From Ashinkailepas kermadecensis (Eukaryota > Arthropoda > Thecostraca > Neolepadidae): a stretch of 64,000 nt of DNA. Within the stretch, counting starts at the first letter, position 1. The number at the start of each line of letters is the position of its first letter. The position numbers and the translations under genes are program-made. Location: NCBI GenBank assembly GCA_034440615.1, contig JAOTOM010004016.1, positions 124,001-188,000 on the forward strand, written 5' to 3'. The notes under the pieces are model-generated. The model saw only the letters and a list, made by a program, of their open reading frames with translations. It did no database searches and was not told the DNA's origin. Of this stretch, positions 12,736 through 24,330 are shown piece by piece.

Positions 12736-13289
12736 GTGGCTGTAGGTATCACGGCGGTGCATGGTCGCCACGAAGCCGGTGTAACTCACCGTGTCGCCAG
12801 GTTGCCATTTGCCCCTGCAATGTGCTTTTGTGCACTGCTCAGTGATTACCTATGTCCACGTAACTATTGCTGCTGTCAAGAAGCATAGTCCTACCTTACA
12901 CCACATGGATCGCGCACAAATAAAAGCGATCAAGGTCGGTATTTGAATATTGACAGTTAAAAACTACACCATTCGACTTAAGAAGAGCACAATTCGGGAC
13001 CCAATTCAAAGACATTCCTCAGTCATTAAACAATCACATCGATTTTCCGATGTGCACTACGCTCCCCACCTCTCTCATCCCGTTATGCCGACGTGGCCAG
13101 AATTTGCCGGAGTAAACCTGACCAAAAACACTATCCACGTCCGCCCATGCCACCTCATCTCACGCCTTACCGTAAATACCTTTTTTGGCTTCTCAGTCCA
13201 ATCTCCTTCACGCACAGTTCCCAGATGGTTAGAGCTGGCCAAGAATACCTTAATATTCGCCTTCTGCGCATTTCACCAGGCTTCGCATC
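12736..13289. other. Unrecognised spacer
   Basis: No gene or transposon is recognised. The 130-codon open frame at 12,950-13,342 runs into the next minisatellite and has no family motif. Confidence 0.35.
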
Positions 13290-14230
13290 GGAATGGTTGT
13301 CACGCCCTCGCTGTTGAGGGGCGGGCATGCCCTCACTGTTGAAGGCGTTGTCACGCCGTCCCTGCTCAGGGGACTCTCATGCCCTCCCTATTGAGAGTTG
13401 AAAGGGTTGTCACACATTCGCTGTTAACGAGGTTGCCACGCCCTCGTTGTTGAGGGGGTTGCCATGCCCTCCTTTTTCATGGGGTTGTCACGCAATCGCT
13501 GTTGAGGATGTTATCACGCCAGGTAATTACCGACGTGATTGTCACGCCCTCGCTGCTAAGGGGTTGTTGCTGCTTTGTCATGCCCCCTTGGGGCGCGTGG
13601 CCTGCGAAGGTGTTGTCACGCCGTCCGTGCTCAGGGGTTGTCATGCCCTCGCTGCTGAGGGGTTGTCGAGCCCTCGCTGTCGAAGGTGTTGTCACGCCGT
13701 CCGTGCTCAGGGGGCTCTCATGCCCTCGCTATTGAGAGTTGAAGGAATTGTCGCACATTCGCTGTTAATGAGGCTGTCATGCCTTCGCTGTTGAGGTTGT
13801 TATCACGCCAACTAATTATCGAGGTGGTTGTCACGCCCTCGCTGTTGAGGGGGTTGTAATGCCCTCCTTATTCATGGGGTTGTCACGCAATCGCTGTTGA
13901 GGATGTTATCACGCCTGATAATTATCGAGGGGGTTGTCACGTCCTCGCTGTTGAGGGGGTTGCCACGCTGTCCCTGTTCAGGGGGCTGTCACGCCCTCTA
14001 TTGAGGGTTGAGTGGTTGTCACACAACGCTGTGAATGAGGCTGTCCTGCCTTCGCTGTTGAGGATGTTATCACGCTAGCGAGAGGGTTTTCACGCCCTCG
14101 CTGTTCAGGGGTTGTCACGCCTTCGCTGTTGAGGGGTCGTCACGACTTCGGTGTTGAGGAGGCTGTCACGCCATCGCTATCGAGGTGGTTGTCACGTGCT
14201 CACTGTTGGGGGGGGTCACGACCTCGTTGT
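13290..14230. repeat. Degenerate 26-27-bp minisatellite, left part
   Basis: The unit is approximately GTTGTCACGCCCTCGCTGTT plus GAGGGG. Variant units (for example TTGTCACACATTCGCTGTTA and ATGTTATCACGCC) recur in the same order every few hundred bases, so there is a higher-order repeat. The array is interrupted at 14,231 by a TTAA element and resumes at 15,417. Confidence 0.85.
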
Positions 14231-15416
14231 TTAACACGCGCACTGGAGGGGGGGGCGAAATCCGCCCACCCCTCCGGTTTTTCGCAAATAACTGCAAATT
14301 TTACCGGTCGATATACCCGATTTTCGGTGTACCTGCTTAGAAATGAACGGCGCGTCGTTTAAAGGAAGACAAATGGAAATCGGTCGAAAATTTTTCAAGT
14401 TAGGAGCCGCTAAAGTCAAAGAATGTTATAGCGCCAGACCACAAAAATCGGCGCTAATGCGCTTCCAGTATACTGACAAAAGGGAAGTGTTCTAGGCAAC
14501 ACTAGCGACTTGTTTAATACATATTGATATGCTGTATAGTTTCAAGGTCATGTTAGGTCACCAAGGTCAAGTCAGGTCAAGTTCATGACAGGTTAATGGA
14601 ACCAAACTTGATCAACTGGAATGTTGCCATAAATGCACTACTGGTTGTCATTTGTACTGTTTTTCATTGCGTTGCGCTTCCCGTATATCGGTAAAAGGGA
14701 AGAGTTCTTGGCAACACTAGCGACTTGTTTGATGCATATTGTTATGCTATAAAGTTTGGTCATGTTAGTTCACCGAAGTCAAGTCGGTCAGTTCTGACGG
14801 TTAATGAACCAAGCTTGGTCAACTGGAATGTTGTCATAAATGCAAATGACTATCATGCGATTGATGTCGCTTTGCACGTTACTCCCTACACATCCTGAAA
14901 ACTACTGTTTGTCATTGTGTACCTAAGCGTTTCCATACTTTATTCATGTACTTCACTCCCTTCTTCACGAAGCCGATTGCTCCGAGCTGCCCGACGGAGC
15001 ATTCGGGCGGGCGGCCGGTTCCGGTAACTGGAACAGGTAACTGACCTGATAAAGTGGTGCTATATAGGTGACCTGAGGTCAAATGTTGGGTCTAGCATCT
15101 GCATTGCATCATTAGTAATGTCCAAAACATTATTGATGCCCATTTTTGAGCATTTAAACACAATCACAGCGATCCATAACGATGACAAGCCAAGCCACGC
15201 AAAACCGGAAAATTTTGCCAATCTGACCTCATTTGACCTTGAAGATATTGACCTAAGGTCACGAAAATTGTACACAATAGAGGTCACTACCGTGCCCATC
15301 TATCCTGCGAATTTCGTTCCTCCAGCTTTACTAGGAGCCGAGATCTTAGGGGGGCGGAATCGGCCCCCCCCCTCCAGTGCGCGTAATTCTCAGAGGCCCT
15401 CCAGGGCGCGTGTTAA
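14231..15416. mobile_element. TTAA-flanked non-autonomous DNA transposon, copy 2, inserted in a minisatellite
   Basis: TTAA occurs at 14,231-14,234 and 15,413-15,416. The left end reads TTAACACGCGCACTGGAGGG; the right end, reverse-complemented, reads TTAACACGCGCCCTGGAGGG. It is homologous to 8,265-9,243 along most of its length but about 200 bp longer, because a block of about 215 bp starting near 14,460 is repeated from near 14,675. Both flanks are the same 26-bp minisatellite, so the element landed inside that array. No transposase frame is present. Confidence 0.85.
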
Positions 15417-15565
15417 GAGGCTGCCACGCCAGCTCGCTGTTGAGGGGGCTGTCACGCCCTTATTGTCGAGGGGGTTGTCACGCCCTCCTTGTCGAGAGGG
15501 CTGCCACGCCCTCGTTGTCGAAGGGGTTGTCACGACCTCGTTGTTTACGGGGCTTCCACGTCCTT
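15417..15565. repeat. Degenerate 26-27-bp minisatellite, right part
   Basis: This continues the 13,290-14,230 array on the far side of the TTAA element, with units such as GGGTTGTCACGCCCTCCTTG. Confidence 0.8.
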
Positions 15566-17515
15566 GCCATTTCTCTCCTAGCTGAGATAGAGGAACGGAA
15601 AAGTAATTCCTTTGTTTTATTTGTATACCATTAGTTAACCGACAGCCATTCAGCGCGGTTCAAGCTTGTTTTTAATCCACAAATTTCTGGTGTCTCCCAC
15701 TTCACCATCTGGTTATTGTTTCAACAACATCGAAGGGTCTTGCAGCGAATGTATTGATATTGGGCCGCAAATGAAGCATTGCAGTGTTGCGCTTAGTTTG
15801 GTACATATCCATTGTCATTTTATGTGACCCTGTAACGTGGGTGGCCATAGGACCAGGTCAGGTCAAACTCGCGCATTTTACCCGAAACGTGAAACACAAT
15901 GAAACATAAAAGCCCACTGATGGCTTCTCTAGAGAAGGGTATTTAAATTTAGGTCATACAGAAGTCCCAGAATGCATGTTTTGTTGCAATAAGGTCATCC
16001 GAGGTCAATGCATGTCCGTTCGAGTATGTATCAGGCTGGAATTGGATTGCCCTGTATCGGGCTGCCTGGTACAGGTATATATGCGGATCAGTGCTAAAAT
16101 ATCTGGAAATTATTTAGCTAATAGGCTAAAATAGATTAAATTAAAATGCACTCTGATTAGACTACATTCTGCAATCTCTTGACATTGTTCTTGTCCCGTC
16201 ACCTCCCCGCTACGAAAATCCTTGAAACCCTGATATTTTTGTAACGCATTACTACTAATTCTTCTTGGGCAAGGTACAATTTATTATTCAGCTTACTTAA
16301 GCGGACTGTCTCTATTCAAACAATTATCCAAAGTCACATTCAACGGGATATATGATACTACAAATAATTTTGACGACAATATAAAGTGCATTTGAGTTCT
16401 CCAACAGTAACATTTCACATATATCATGTTATTTATCGGTGGTCTATCTGATATCGCTAATAGAAAACACGACGATGCAGCACTAGAATAGAAACGAACG
16501 CTGCGGGCCGTTCACAAATCGCTGTTGTCGCGGTCGGAAAAAGCTAGCAAGTTAATTGGCTACTTATAACGATATTGCTAGGACGATGCTTGTGCTGAGA
16601 AAGTGAACTGGGGTAATTAAATAAAATATGTCTGCCAGTTGGGGTAACTGCGGTGAGTAAGTTACGAGCTAACTAGGTAGAGTTTACAACAACAATAAGC
16701 ATGTCATACCATAGACCTTCATTTCCATATTAGTCCGATGTGTTCAGTTCAAATTCGAGCCTATATCAGCTGAGACATTTCCATCCTCCATCCATCAGCA
16801 CACAATGCCTCATGTCACAGACCACTTTGCTTCAACGTATGAATCACACTGTTTGTGCTCAGAATTCCGGGAGTCGATTGCAATGTACCGGCGAACATTT
16901 AAACAAACCTTGAAATATGAAGAGATCCAACTTATCGATGCCTCGCTAGTGGTCCACCAACTAGGCGTCTTGCTGAAATGGACATGTAACCCTGTCAATA
17001 TCGCGTGAGGGAAGTGTTCTTTCGGTTAGTATTTGTGTGCTACAGATAATGTATTATAATGCAAATTATAGATAAGCTATCATATGTATGGCCACTGTAT
17101 GGTCTATGCCGTCCATGCGCCCATGATATGCAATAGCTAGTAAGTTATTTCATAGGCCGTCACATAAGAGCAAATTGTCCTGGTATTTTTAAACCCAACT
17201 TTGCATCTCAGCCGACCGAACGTTCCGGAGGATTGTCCGCTAGGCACATTACCACCGAAGCAATGCTTGTCGCGACCCTGGTGGTCTGTTGACCGAAATA
17301 GTCCCGGAAGCGCGTAAATCTGGTCCCGCGAATCCGAGATGTTTCCCGCCCGGGGGCGAATCAGGTCATGCGACCACTCGGCCACACACACAACTCGTAA
17401 CGGTATTTGTAATTGCACAGTCAGACACCTGGCATAGGCACGGCAGCCATCGGTGTGTCGTCGTAATACCGTGAACGGGACAAAATTAGCGTTGGCCCGT
17501 GCACGGCGCTCTGCC
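15566..17515. other. Unrecognised AT-richer stretch
   Basis: Both strands were read. Only short open frames occur (the longest about 67 codons near 16,805-17,008), with no recognisable domain, splice-framed exon or transposon terminus. Confidence 0.35.
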
Positions 17516-18016
17516 GTGCCATCCCCAGTGCCGGTGGTTGTTGCCATCCCCAGTACCGGTGGTTGTTGCCATCCCCAGTGCCGGTGGTTGTTGCCATCCC
17601 CAGTGCCGGTGGTTGTTGCCATCCCCAGTGCCGGTGGTTGTTGCCATCCCCAGTGCCGGTGGTTGTTGCCATCCCCAGTGCCGGTGGTTGTTGCCATCCC
17701 CAGTGCCGGTGGTTGTTGCCATCCCCAGTGCCGGTGGTTGTTGCCATCCCCAGTGCCGGTGGTTGTTGCCATCCCCAGTGCCGGTGGTTGTTGCCATCCC
17801 CAGTGCCGGTGGTTGTTGCCATCCCCAGTGCCGGTGGTTGTTGCCATCCCCAGTGCCGGTGGTTGTTGCCATCCCCAGTGCCGGTGGTTGTTGCCATCCC
17901 CAGTGCCGGTGGTTGTTGCCATCCCCAGTGCCGGTGGTTGTTGCCATCCCCAGTGCCGGTGGTTGTTGCCATCCCCAGTGCCGGTGGTTGTTGCCATCCC
18001 CAGTGCCGGTGGTTGT
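17516..18016. repeat. 25-bp minisatellite, 20 near-identical copies
   Basis: The unit of 25 bp contains CCATCCCCAGTGCCGGTGG followed by TTGTTG. About 20 copies are almost identical; the one obvious variant is AGTACCGG at about 17,550. Because 25 is not divisible by 3, each frame cycles through all three phases, giving a 25-residue protein periodicity in shadow frames on both strands (up to 313 codons on minus). There is no evidence that those are expressed. Confidence 0.97.
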
Positions 18017-18651
18017 TGCAACGCGCCCCCTCCCCCTAGCGTGTCGAAGCGGAGGGTGCTGGCGACGTGAAGCAACACTAACGAGTTGTGCGTGACCAGA
18101 TCTCACGATTAATGCCAGATTTGTACACTTCGTGTTACTGGTTGACTTCCAAAGTCAGTTTAAGTGTCCTTGTTCGCAAACATCGAGAATTATCACGTTT
18201 GATCGTTCATGATGTGAAACCAATATCAGATCTGCACCCGAAACGTTTAACATAACATTTATAATTGTCACATAGTATTAATGATGTGCGATATGTTGGA
18301 TTTGACCACATAGTTCAATTGCCAGATGAGGTCGAAAGGTTGACCTCGCTTTGGAAACTTGAAAATAGTGCCCGAAACACAATTGTATTGTGCCGAGGGA
18401 TAAATGGGCATCACATTCAGCGTATGTCTTAGCCCCAGTGACTCAGAATCCGAAAAAGGATAAAGGCTTGTGCAGGCCTTCTTATAAAAAAAATAACCCA
18501 GATCGGCTCCTGTGGCTCTTATTTAGTCCGAAAATTGTATGACTTTATGACTTTGTGCATGCATGTTGAAGGCGCTTGGTGGTGTATACGATGCACTCAA
18601 GACAATGCGTCACGACCGACAGACACGAATTGTCGACTGCACTGTGCTTTT

Positions 18652-18684
<33 letters not shown>

Positions 18685-19527
18685 CCAGCACCCACACAGG
18701 CGTCATATGGGCGCCCTGTGTTAGTACATTGCACAGATATATAATCGCCTTATGATGCAAATGTCAACAACTTTAACTCGTCGATCGTGATCTCGCCGGA
18801 TCTCGCCCGCATTGAGTCTCCACGGGTCTCCAGTGAGGACGTCAGAACGAGCCCTGCTAACTCAAGTTGGAGATGTTGGAACATCACTCGTATTTAGAGT
18901 TATGTGGCCCTGGTAAACGCAGAACGTTTTTCTCTGTTCCGCTGAAATCCTCAAAGCGTCTATGAAGAGCCTTCTTATTACGTTTATGCTGATTAGGACT
19001 GAATAAATAAATGTTCAACTTTTTCAAGTTAAGTTCTAATGCAACTATATGGCATGATATTTGCTCACGACAGCATGTTAGCATTCCTGCATTATCGAAT
19101 GAACAGCTAAATGAGTAGCGATGCATGGAGCACATTTCTGTTACATGACATCGTCAGTTTGTTTTATTTATCATCCAGTATATGAGTGTCACGTGCTAAA
19201 ATTATGTGGAAGATTGCCACACCGTAGAATTACTTTCCAGCGGTGCCGACCCGCAATGAGCAATTTATTTGTTGAAACAGAATTTATTTGACGATAAGTA
19301 AGTACAGATATCGCAAACCTTGTATATCGCTGTATGACAGCTCTGCATGAGCTCCAATGATTATTTCCTATGTTTCTTTTTTCGAAAGCTTATCGGATGA
19401 AATATTAACAATAAATAGCCGTTGCGATGTGACGTGTCTTCAGCACATTCGAGTTATTTGTTCACCCTGTCTATAACCAATGGATCATGTTGTACAAGAT
19501 ATCCACATCAGCTGCCTCCTGTTGTAG
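18017..19527. other. Spacer with (CT)n at 18,654-18,682
   Basis: A (CT)n run lies at about 18,654-18,682 and a CR1 3'-end fragment at 18,480-18,556 (listed separately). If the K2P exon belongs to a gene read on the plus strand, this is upstream intron or 5' flank. Confidence 0.4.
18480..18556 (+). mobile_element. CR1-like LINE 3'-end fragment
   Basis: AACCCAGATCGGCTCCTGTG, GCTCTTATTTAG and TATGACTTTATGACTTTG match the terminal segment of the CR1-like element at 28,235-28,305 in the same order, including the TTATGACT tail repeat. Only the last 70 or so bases are present, as expected for a severely 5'-truncated insertion. Confidence 0.65.
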
Positions 19528-19707
19528 TGAACCTCCCGCTGCTGAAGAGGCAGAACTGGACTGCCATGGCCAACACCCGTCTCAAGGAGCTGGAGGACAG
19601 CATCATCGGCGTCGTGACGTCACAGCGGACCAACAGCCGTGTCGAGGTGATGGAGTGGTCATTCAGCACGGCACTTCTCTACTCGGTCACCGTCATCACC
19701 ACCATCG
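19528..19707 (+). CDS. Exon of a two-pore-domain potassium (K2P/KCNK) channel
   Basis: This exon encodes the pre-pore segment and the first pore helix of a K2P potassium channel, a membrane protein that passes background K+ current. The frame ends with VMEWSFSTALLYSVTVITTI followed by the first base of a Gly codon and a strong donor (G|GTAGGT). EWSF plus TVITTIG is the signature of the first pore loop, whose filter continues as YG on the next exon. K2P genes commonly have a phase-1 intron at this filter glycine, which matches. Upstream residues (LKELEDSIIGVVTSQ) fit the extracellular cap region. The 5' boundary is less certain: I chose the AG at 19,526-19,527 after a pyrimidine-rich stretch, but the frame is open back to 19,422. 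Neither the TM1 exon nor the next exon was found, so introns are probably long and repeat-filled. Confidence 0.82.
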
Positions 19708-19745
19708 GTAGGTGACGCCGACAACCTCACCACCTATCACTCCTG

Positions 19746-19896
19746 TCTCAGCACCACCGAGTACCGACGCTGTCCGCGCACCACCGAGTACCGACATTGT
19801 CCGCGCACCGCCCAGTACCGACATTGTCCGAGCACCGCTCAGTACCGACATTGTCCGCGCACCGCTCAGTACAGACGCTGTCCGAGCACCGCTGAT
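19746..19896. repeat. 27-bp minisatellite just after the K2P exon, about 5 copies
   Basis: Units of 27 bp (AGTACCGACATTGTCCGCGC plus ACCGCTC) follow the splice donor by about 40 bp. Units differ by one to four bases. It lies within the presumed K2P intron. Confidence 0.85.
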
Positions 19897-22215
19897 GCAC
19901 TAAAACGGATGCACTCGTGCACAGGAACTCGAATAACATGTTAACTGTACGGGCAATGTTTCCCCGCCCCAGCGATCTGGAAATGCCTTCATGTTCAGGG
20001 GTAATATCGGTTAAACTAAGAAAGTACCTCAACTTCACGCATAATTCTCGAGTAATTCCTCCCTCCGCTCAAGTGAAAAGAAAAACTAAGTGGGTGCCTG
20101 CAGTCGTGCACCACATGCTACCCTTTGGTCATCCAATAGGTCTGTCCAATGTACGCATTGTCTTCCTGCGGTAATTCTTGGCATGCACCAAACGACCCAG
20201 CCGACAGATGCTGAATTTGTTTCGCAAATGGAATGACTCCTGAGGGAAATTGAAACATTCTGGAGATCTCAAGTGTGAGCTTAAATTTGTGGGATGCATC
20301 CTGAAATAAGCCAAACCTTCCCCAAATGGAGAATCGTCGACATAATTAGCCAAATTCGTCATGAAATTACCGCCTAGCAGCAAAAAGACGTTTGAAGGCG
20401 CCAAATTGTGTTTCACACTTGCGAAATTGCCAAAGGATGAACAACTCTGACAAGTTAGGGTCTAAGAAAGTGCAGGTACACGAAATGTCTGGGTTGTCTT
20501 ATCAAGTGTAGCTGCCTGTTTTCTTGAAATTGTCAGTTTCCGTGATTCATGGTAGCATGCATTTTAGGCATATTCGGTACCATTTTCTGACATTAATTGA
20601 TCTAGAGCAAACACGCGTGTCAGTCAGACTGTATTCGCATTTGGTCTGGGATATCTGTTCATATTCATGCAATTAACTTTCCTCCGGATCTTGCACAAGC
20701 GACTACCTGCCAAACAACGTTATGTATGTACAATTCCGGCCCGTAGTGGATTGCTGCAGTCGAAACCAGGCCCATACTATGTCTTCTCTGGAGAACAATT
20801 TACAAACACAAACGCAATTATCGTGGAAAAATACGGACACCGCCTGTGCAGGTAAGAGCTCAAGTGAAACACCAAAATATGAATATTGTGTGCTTTGAAG
20901 TTTTTCCTACGCAATTGCCTGCAGCAGGTCAGCGGTCTGCTGATGCCGTGTTAGATGGGCGCTGCGGCTGCCACCGAGTGTTTGGTGAGCAATCGGACAC
21001 TGATCGACATCGGTGCAACAGTGTGTCCGTGCGGAGACGGACCTGACCTGACCTGAGCAGCATCGGCACGCACACCGGCTCTGCAATTCGGCGCCATGGT
21101 TGAGGGAGAATCACCTCGACGCCGAAGTCCCCTATATCGAGATGTATGTGGTCGATCCAGAGGACATTTGGTAGAGTTTACTTGAATGATGTGCTTCCAT
21201 ACCTCCAAGCACCACTTTGACATAAGTCAAGATGATCTGATTCGATCGTGGTCAGTTGAGTGGCGGAGCGTCAAGATTGAGGTGGGGCGGCAGGCAATAT
21301 TCGGAATCGTTGCATTGAACGTCACCGCATAATGTAAATGTAAGTGTGAGCTTAAGGTTAATGCTATCGCTCAGTCTCCCGGAATCAAGAGTTTTTGGCA
21401 CCATCCATTCGGCAGGAGAGCCGGTGTGTTATTCTTGCAAACAATATTTCACAGCTGTGATCTTGGTTAGGTCACTCGAGATCAAGCAACGTCCAACGAC
21501 TGAACATAAAATACGAGGTCTCATTTCAATCACAAGATTTGCTACATGTGGAAAATACATAGCAAACGTGCAAACATACACGTGAAAAAAAACATAGCAA
21601 ACGTGTCTATCCCGTGTCCCCAGTGATAGTAACTATGTGAACCTAGGGAAAACGAGGTCAAGTGTTTCAATTGAAGCACCTCTTTATCACATCCCCATAT
21701 TTGTATTTGTATTACATTGTGCAGAGTCTCAACACATATGCGAGATATCATATACTCATAGGTTAATGATACCGTGGCTGTCCTGCCAGTAAACATAGCA
21801 GACCCGTTAGAGTGACCGCGTCATCCTATCCTACCTACTTTCCTCCTACGACTAGATATCAAGGCTAAGGCTGCCGGTAGACCAATAACTTCGAATATAA
21901 AAACGCCTGCCTTGGTGTTTATCAGAAGACATGCTGAAAGCACAGTGTGGTAAGAATATTTGTTTCCCAAATCATTACGCACCGATATTTGGGGGCGCAA
22001 GGCGACCGACCGGGGCGATCGACTGTGACGCGAAATACATGACAAGCTGTAAGGGCGCGGGATGTGCTCTCACAAACCCTTTCTTAGAACAAACATTTCT
22101 AGTTTTAGAGAAGCTCTTTTGGTAAAAGCTGGTGAATAAAACTTGTAATCAGTGGTGTTGTTCCGAGCGATGAAAGCAGGAGCGGACAGGCTGCAGCAGA
22201 AGCCAGCTTCACAGT
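19897..22215. other. Unrecognised stretch, probable intron
   Basis: No exon continuing the K2P filter (a YG-starting frame preceded by AG) was found. No transposon or RNA gene is recognised. Confidence 0.35.
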
Positions 22216-22474
22216 GTACATATCGAGCTGGGTCGGACCGCGCTCTACTAGTGTACATATCGAGCTGGGTCGGACCGCGCTCTACTAGTGTACATATCGA
22301 GCTGGGTCGGACCGCGCTCTACTAGTGTACATATCGAGCTGGGTCGGACCGCGCTCTACTAGTGTACATATCGAGCTGGGTCGGACCGCGCTCTACTAGT
22401 GTACATATCGAGCTGGGTCGGACCGTGCTCTACTAGTGTACATATCGAGCTGGGTCGGACCGCGCTCTACTAGT
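22216..22474. repeat. 37-bp minisatellite, 7 copies
   Basis: Unit GTACATATCGAGCTGGGTCG plus GACCGCGCTCTACTAGT; starts at 22,216 and 22,253 show the 37-bp period. Copies are nearly identical (one C-to-T variant in the sixth). Confidence 0.95.
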
Positions 22475-22857
22475 CCCGTCATGAAGCGAATCACGTATGT
22501 TCGTTTCTACTTCATCCAGCGGTCGGTTCGAACGTTTCGTTACATTCACCAAGTTTCCACCGTCCCCACGCCAACTGAATGGCTGTGCCCGGCGGACCCG
22601 TTCCGCACTAATTCCCACCACCGCACGTGGCCGGTTCCGCCCCGCACCGGCAACTACAGAAATTGCCGAGCACCTTGGCACGCCATGTTGCCACCTTGGG
22701 CGCAGCGCGACGCGCTTTACGACCAATCTTGCACTATTCGTGGGCAAAATACGGTGCTCGGTGGCTCGTCTCTCCTGTGGGGAGCGGAGGGATCTGCCGC
22801 ACCTGTCGGTCGTCGTCTCGAAAATTGACACTTTGGGACGCACGTGGCTGCCGTCGC
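22475..22857. other. GC-rich spacer, no recognisable gene
   Basis: Several overlapping open frames on both strands (up to 157 codons) come from high GC and flanking repeats. None shows a known motif. Confidence 0.35.
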
Positions 22858-23092
22858 TGTTGACGAGCGGTCTGCCGTACTCGGCGTCACCGGCGTCACC
22901 GCTCAACGCTGCCAGTTGACGAGCGGTCTGCCGTACTCGGCGTCACCGGCGTCACCGCTCAACGCTGCCAGTTGACGAGCGGTCTGCCGTACTGGGCGTC
23001 ACCGGCGTCGCCGCTCAACGCTGCCAGTTGACGAGCGGTCTGCCGTACTCGGCGTCACCGGCGTCACCGGCGTCGCCGCTCAACGCTGCCAG
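22858..23092. repeat. 56-bp minisatellite, 4 copies
   Basis: The unit begins TTGACGAGCGGTCTGCCGTA and ends CGCTCAACGCTGCCAG; starts at 22,861 and 22,917 show the 56-bp period. The last unit has an extra 9-bp step in its CGGCGTCAC part. Confidence 0.92.
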
Positions 23093-23154
23093 TCGGGCTT
23101 CAGTGTGCCACCGAACTGCATGGCTACCGTGCGAAATCACTACCGGTGAGGCCG

Positions 23155-23395
23155 GTGAATGGCGCCGGAGTCCCGCCTCTACACGTGGCACGTGGCGACG
23201 GAGTCCCACCACCACATGTGGCACATGGCGACTGAGTCACACCGCCACATGTGACACATGGCGACGGGTGCCGCCACCACATGTGACACATGCCGACGGA
23301 GTTCCGCTGTCATGGAATATGGAACGGGTCCCGCTGCCACATGTGAATGGGGTTACATGTGACACATGGCGACGGTGTCCCGCCGCCACATGTGA
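23155..23395. repeat. Degenerate repeat of about 33 bp carrying CACATGTG palindromes
   Basis: Units of about 33 bp contain ACATGTGACACATGGCGACG followed by GAGTCCCGCC. The CACATGTG palindrome recurs in most units, and the units drift strongly. Confidence 0.75.
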
Positions 23396-24330
23396 CGCAA
23401 GTTCGTTATTGCAGTGGCGCGCCATGCAGATCGGGCGAAGTGCTTCCGACATTTTTTTTTCGGAACATCCTTATTTGTTCTAACTGAGGGTTTCACCGCG
23501 TTTAAATGATTATCTTTTGTGGGCGGGGTCGGGGTATGAGGGTTTGTTAGTCCATTTCCTTAGTGCTACACCAATAGTCGTGAAACGAAACGTTGAAGAA
23601 AAAAATGTGGAAAATGTTATCCCAGCATTCCCCGTGGGACCATTCGCCGGTCAGAAGTTGAAAATGAAGCAAATATATCACATAGAAAGGCACATTTCGT
23701 CAATCGGAAAAGGCGCAAAAGCTAATCCGCCTTGTGAAAACCTCACACCACTCGGGACATTTTCCAATCCCGCGGCACACCGGCGAAACAGTGTGGGCGG
23801 CGCCATTAGCCGTGATCGTACATAAAGTGCGTCGAGAACCACTCAATAAGCAAACAAACAACCTGGTGAAAACCTTTCCTACTTCTTGTTCTTGGTAGTC
23901 GGATGAGCTAGGCCACTCTTTTAAGCATACATTTATGGCACATCACATATTCATGTCACCTGAAACAAGAATTACCCTAATTTACATCGAATATTACATG
24001 TTGGCCATTTTCATTCTATTATAAAAATGGATTCGGAAATATTTACCACCGTAGGCTGGACCAGTTCAGTCATGGACTAAATTGGAATGACGTGAACCGT
24101 GAGACGACATGTGCCGGCTGTTAATCAATCGTCACAGGCTTCCAACTAAGCGTGACGTCGCAGTTCAGCGACCGGCTATGCTAAAAGAGATTGGCCAAGT
24201 TCCGTGTCGCCCCGCCCCAGCCGCCCACGCCCTCCATTCCGACTGAGTGCCACGCCCCGACCTGCACTCCTCTTATCGAGGCACACCTAACTCCAGCCTG
24301 CTATGAATTCACGTAGCAGTCCCAGTGAGT
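23396..24330. other. Unrecognised spacer
   Basis: A 102-codon open frame (23,517-23,825, +) has no recognisable domain. Nothing else is seen. Confidence 0.35.

Noticed and set aside
17137..18078. 313-codon minus-strand frame and parallel frames in the 25-bp minisatellite
   Set aside because: The frame is open because the unit lacks stops in any phase; the protein is a pure 25-residue repeat with equal frames on both strands.
20825..20855. YGHRLCR followed by GTAAGAG as the next K2P exon
   Set aside because: It has the YG start and a donor, but no AG acceptor before it and no further K2P similarity.
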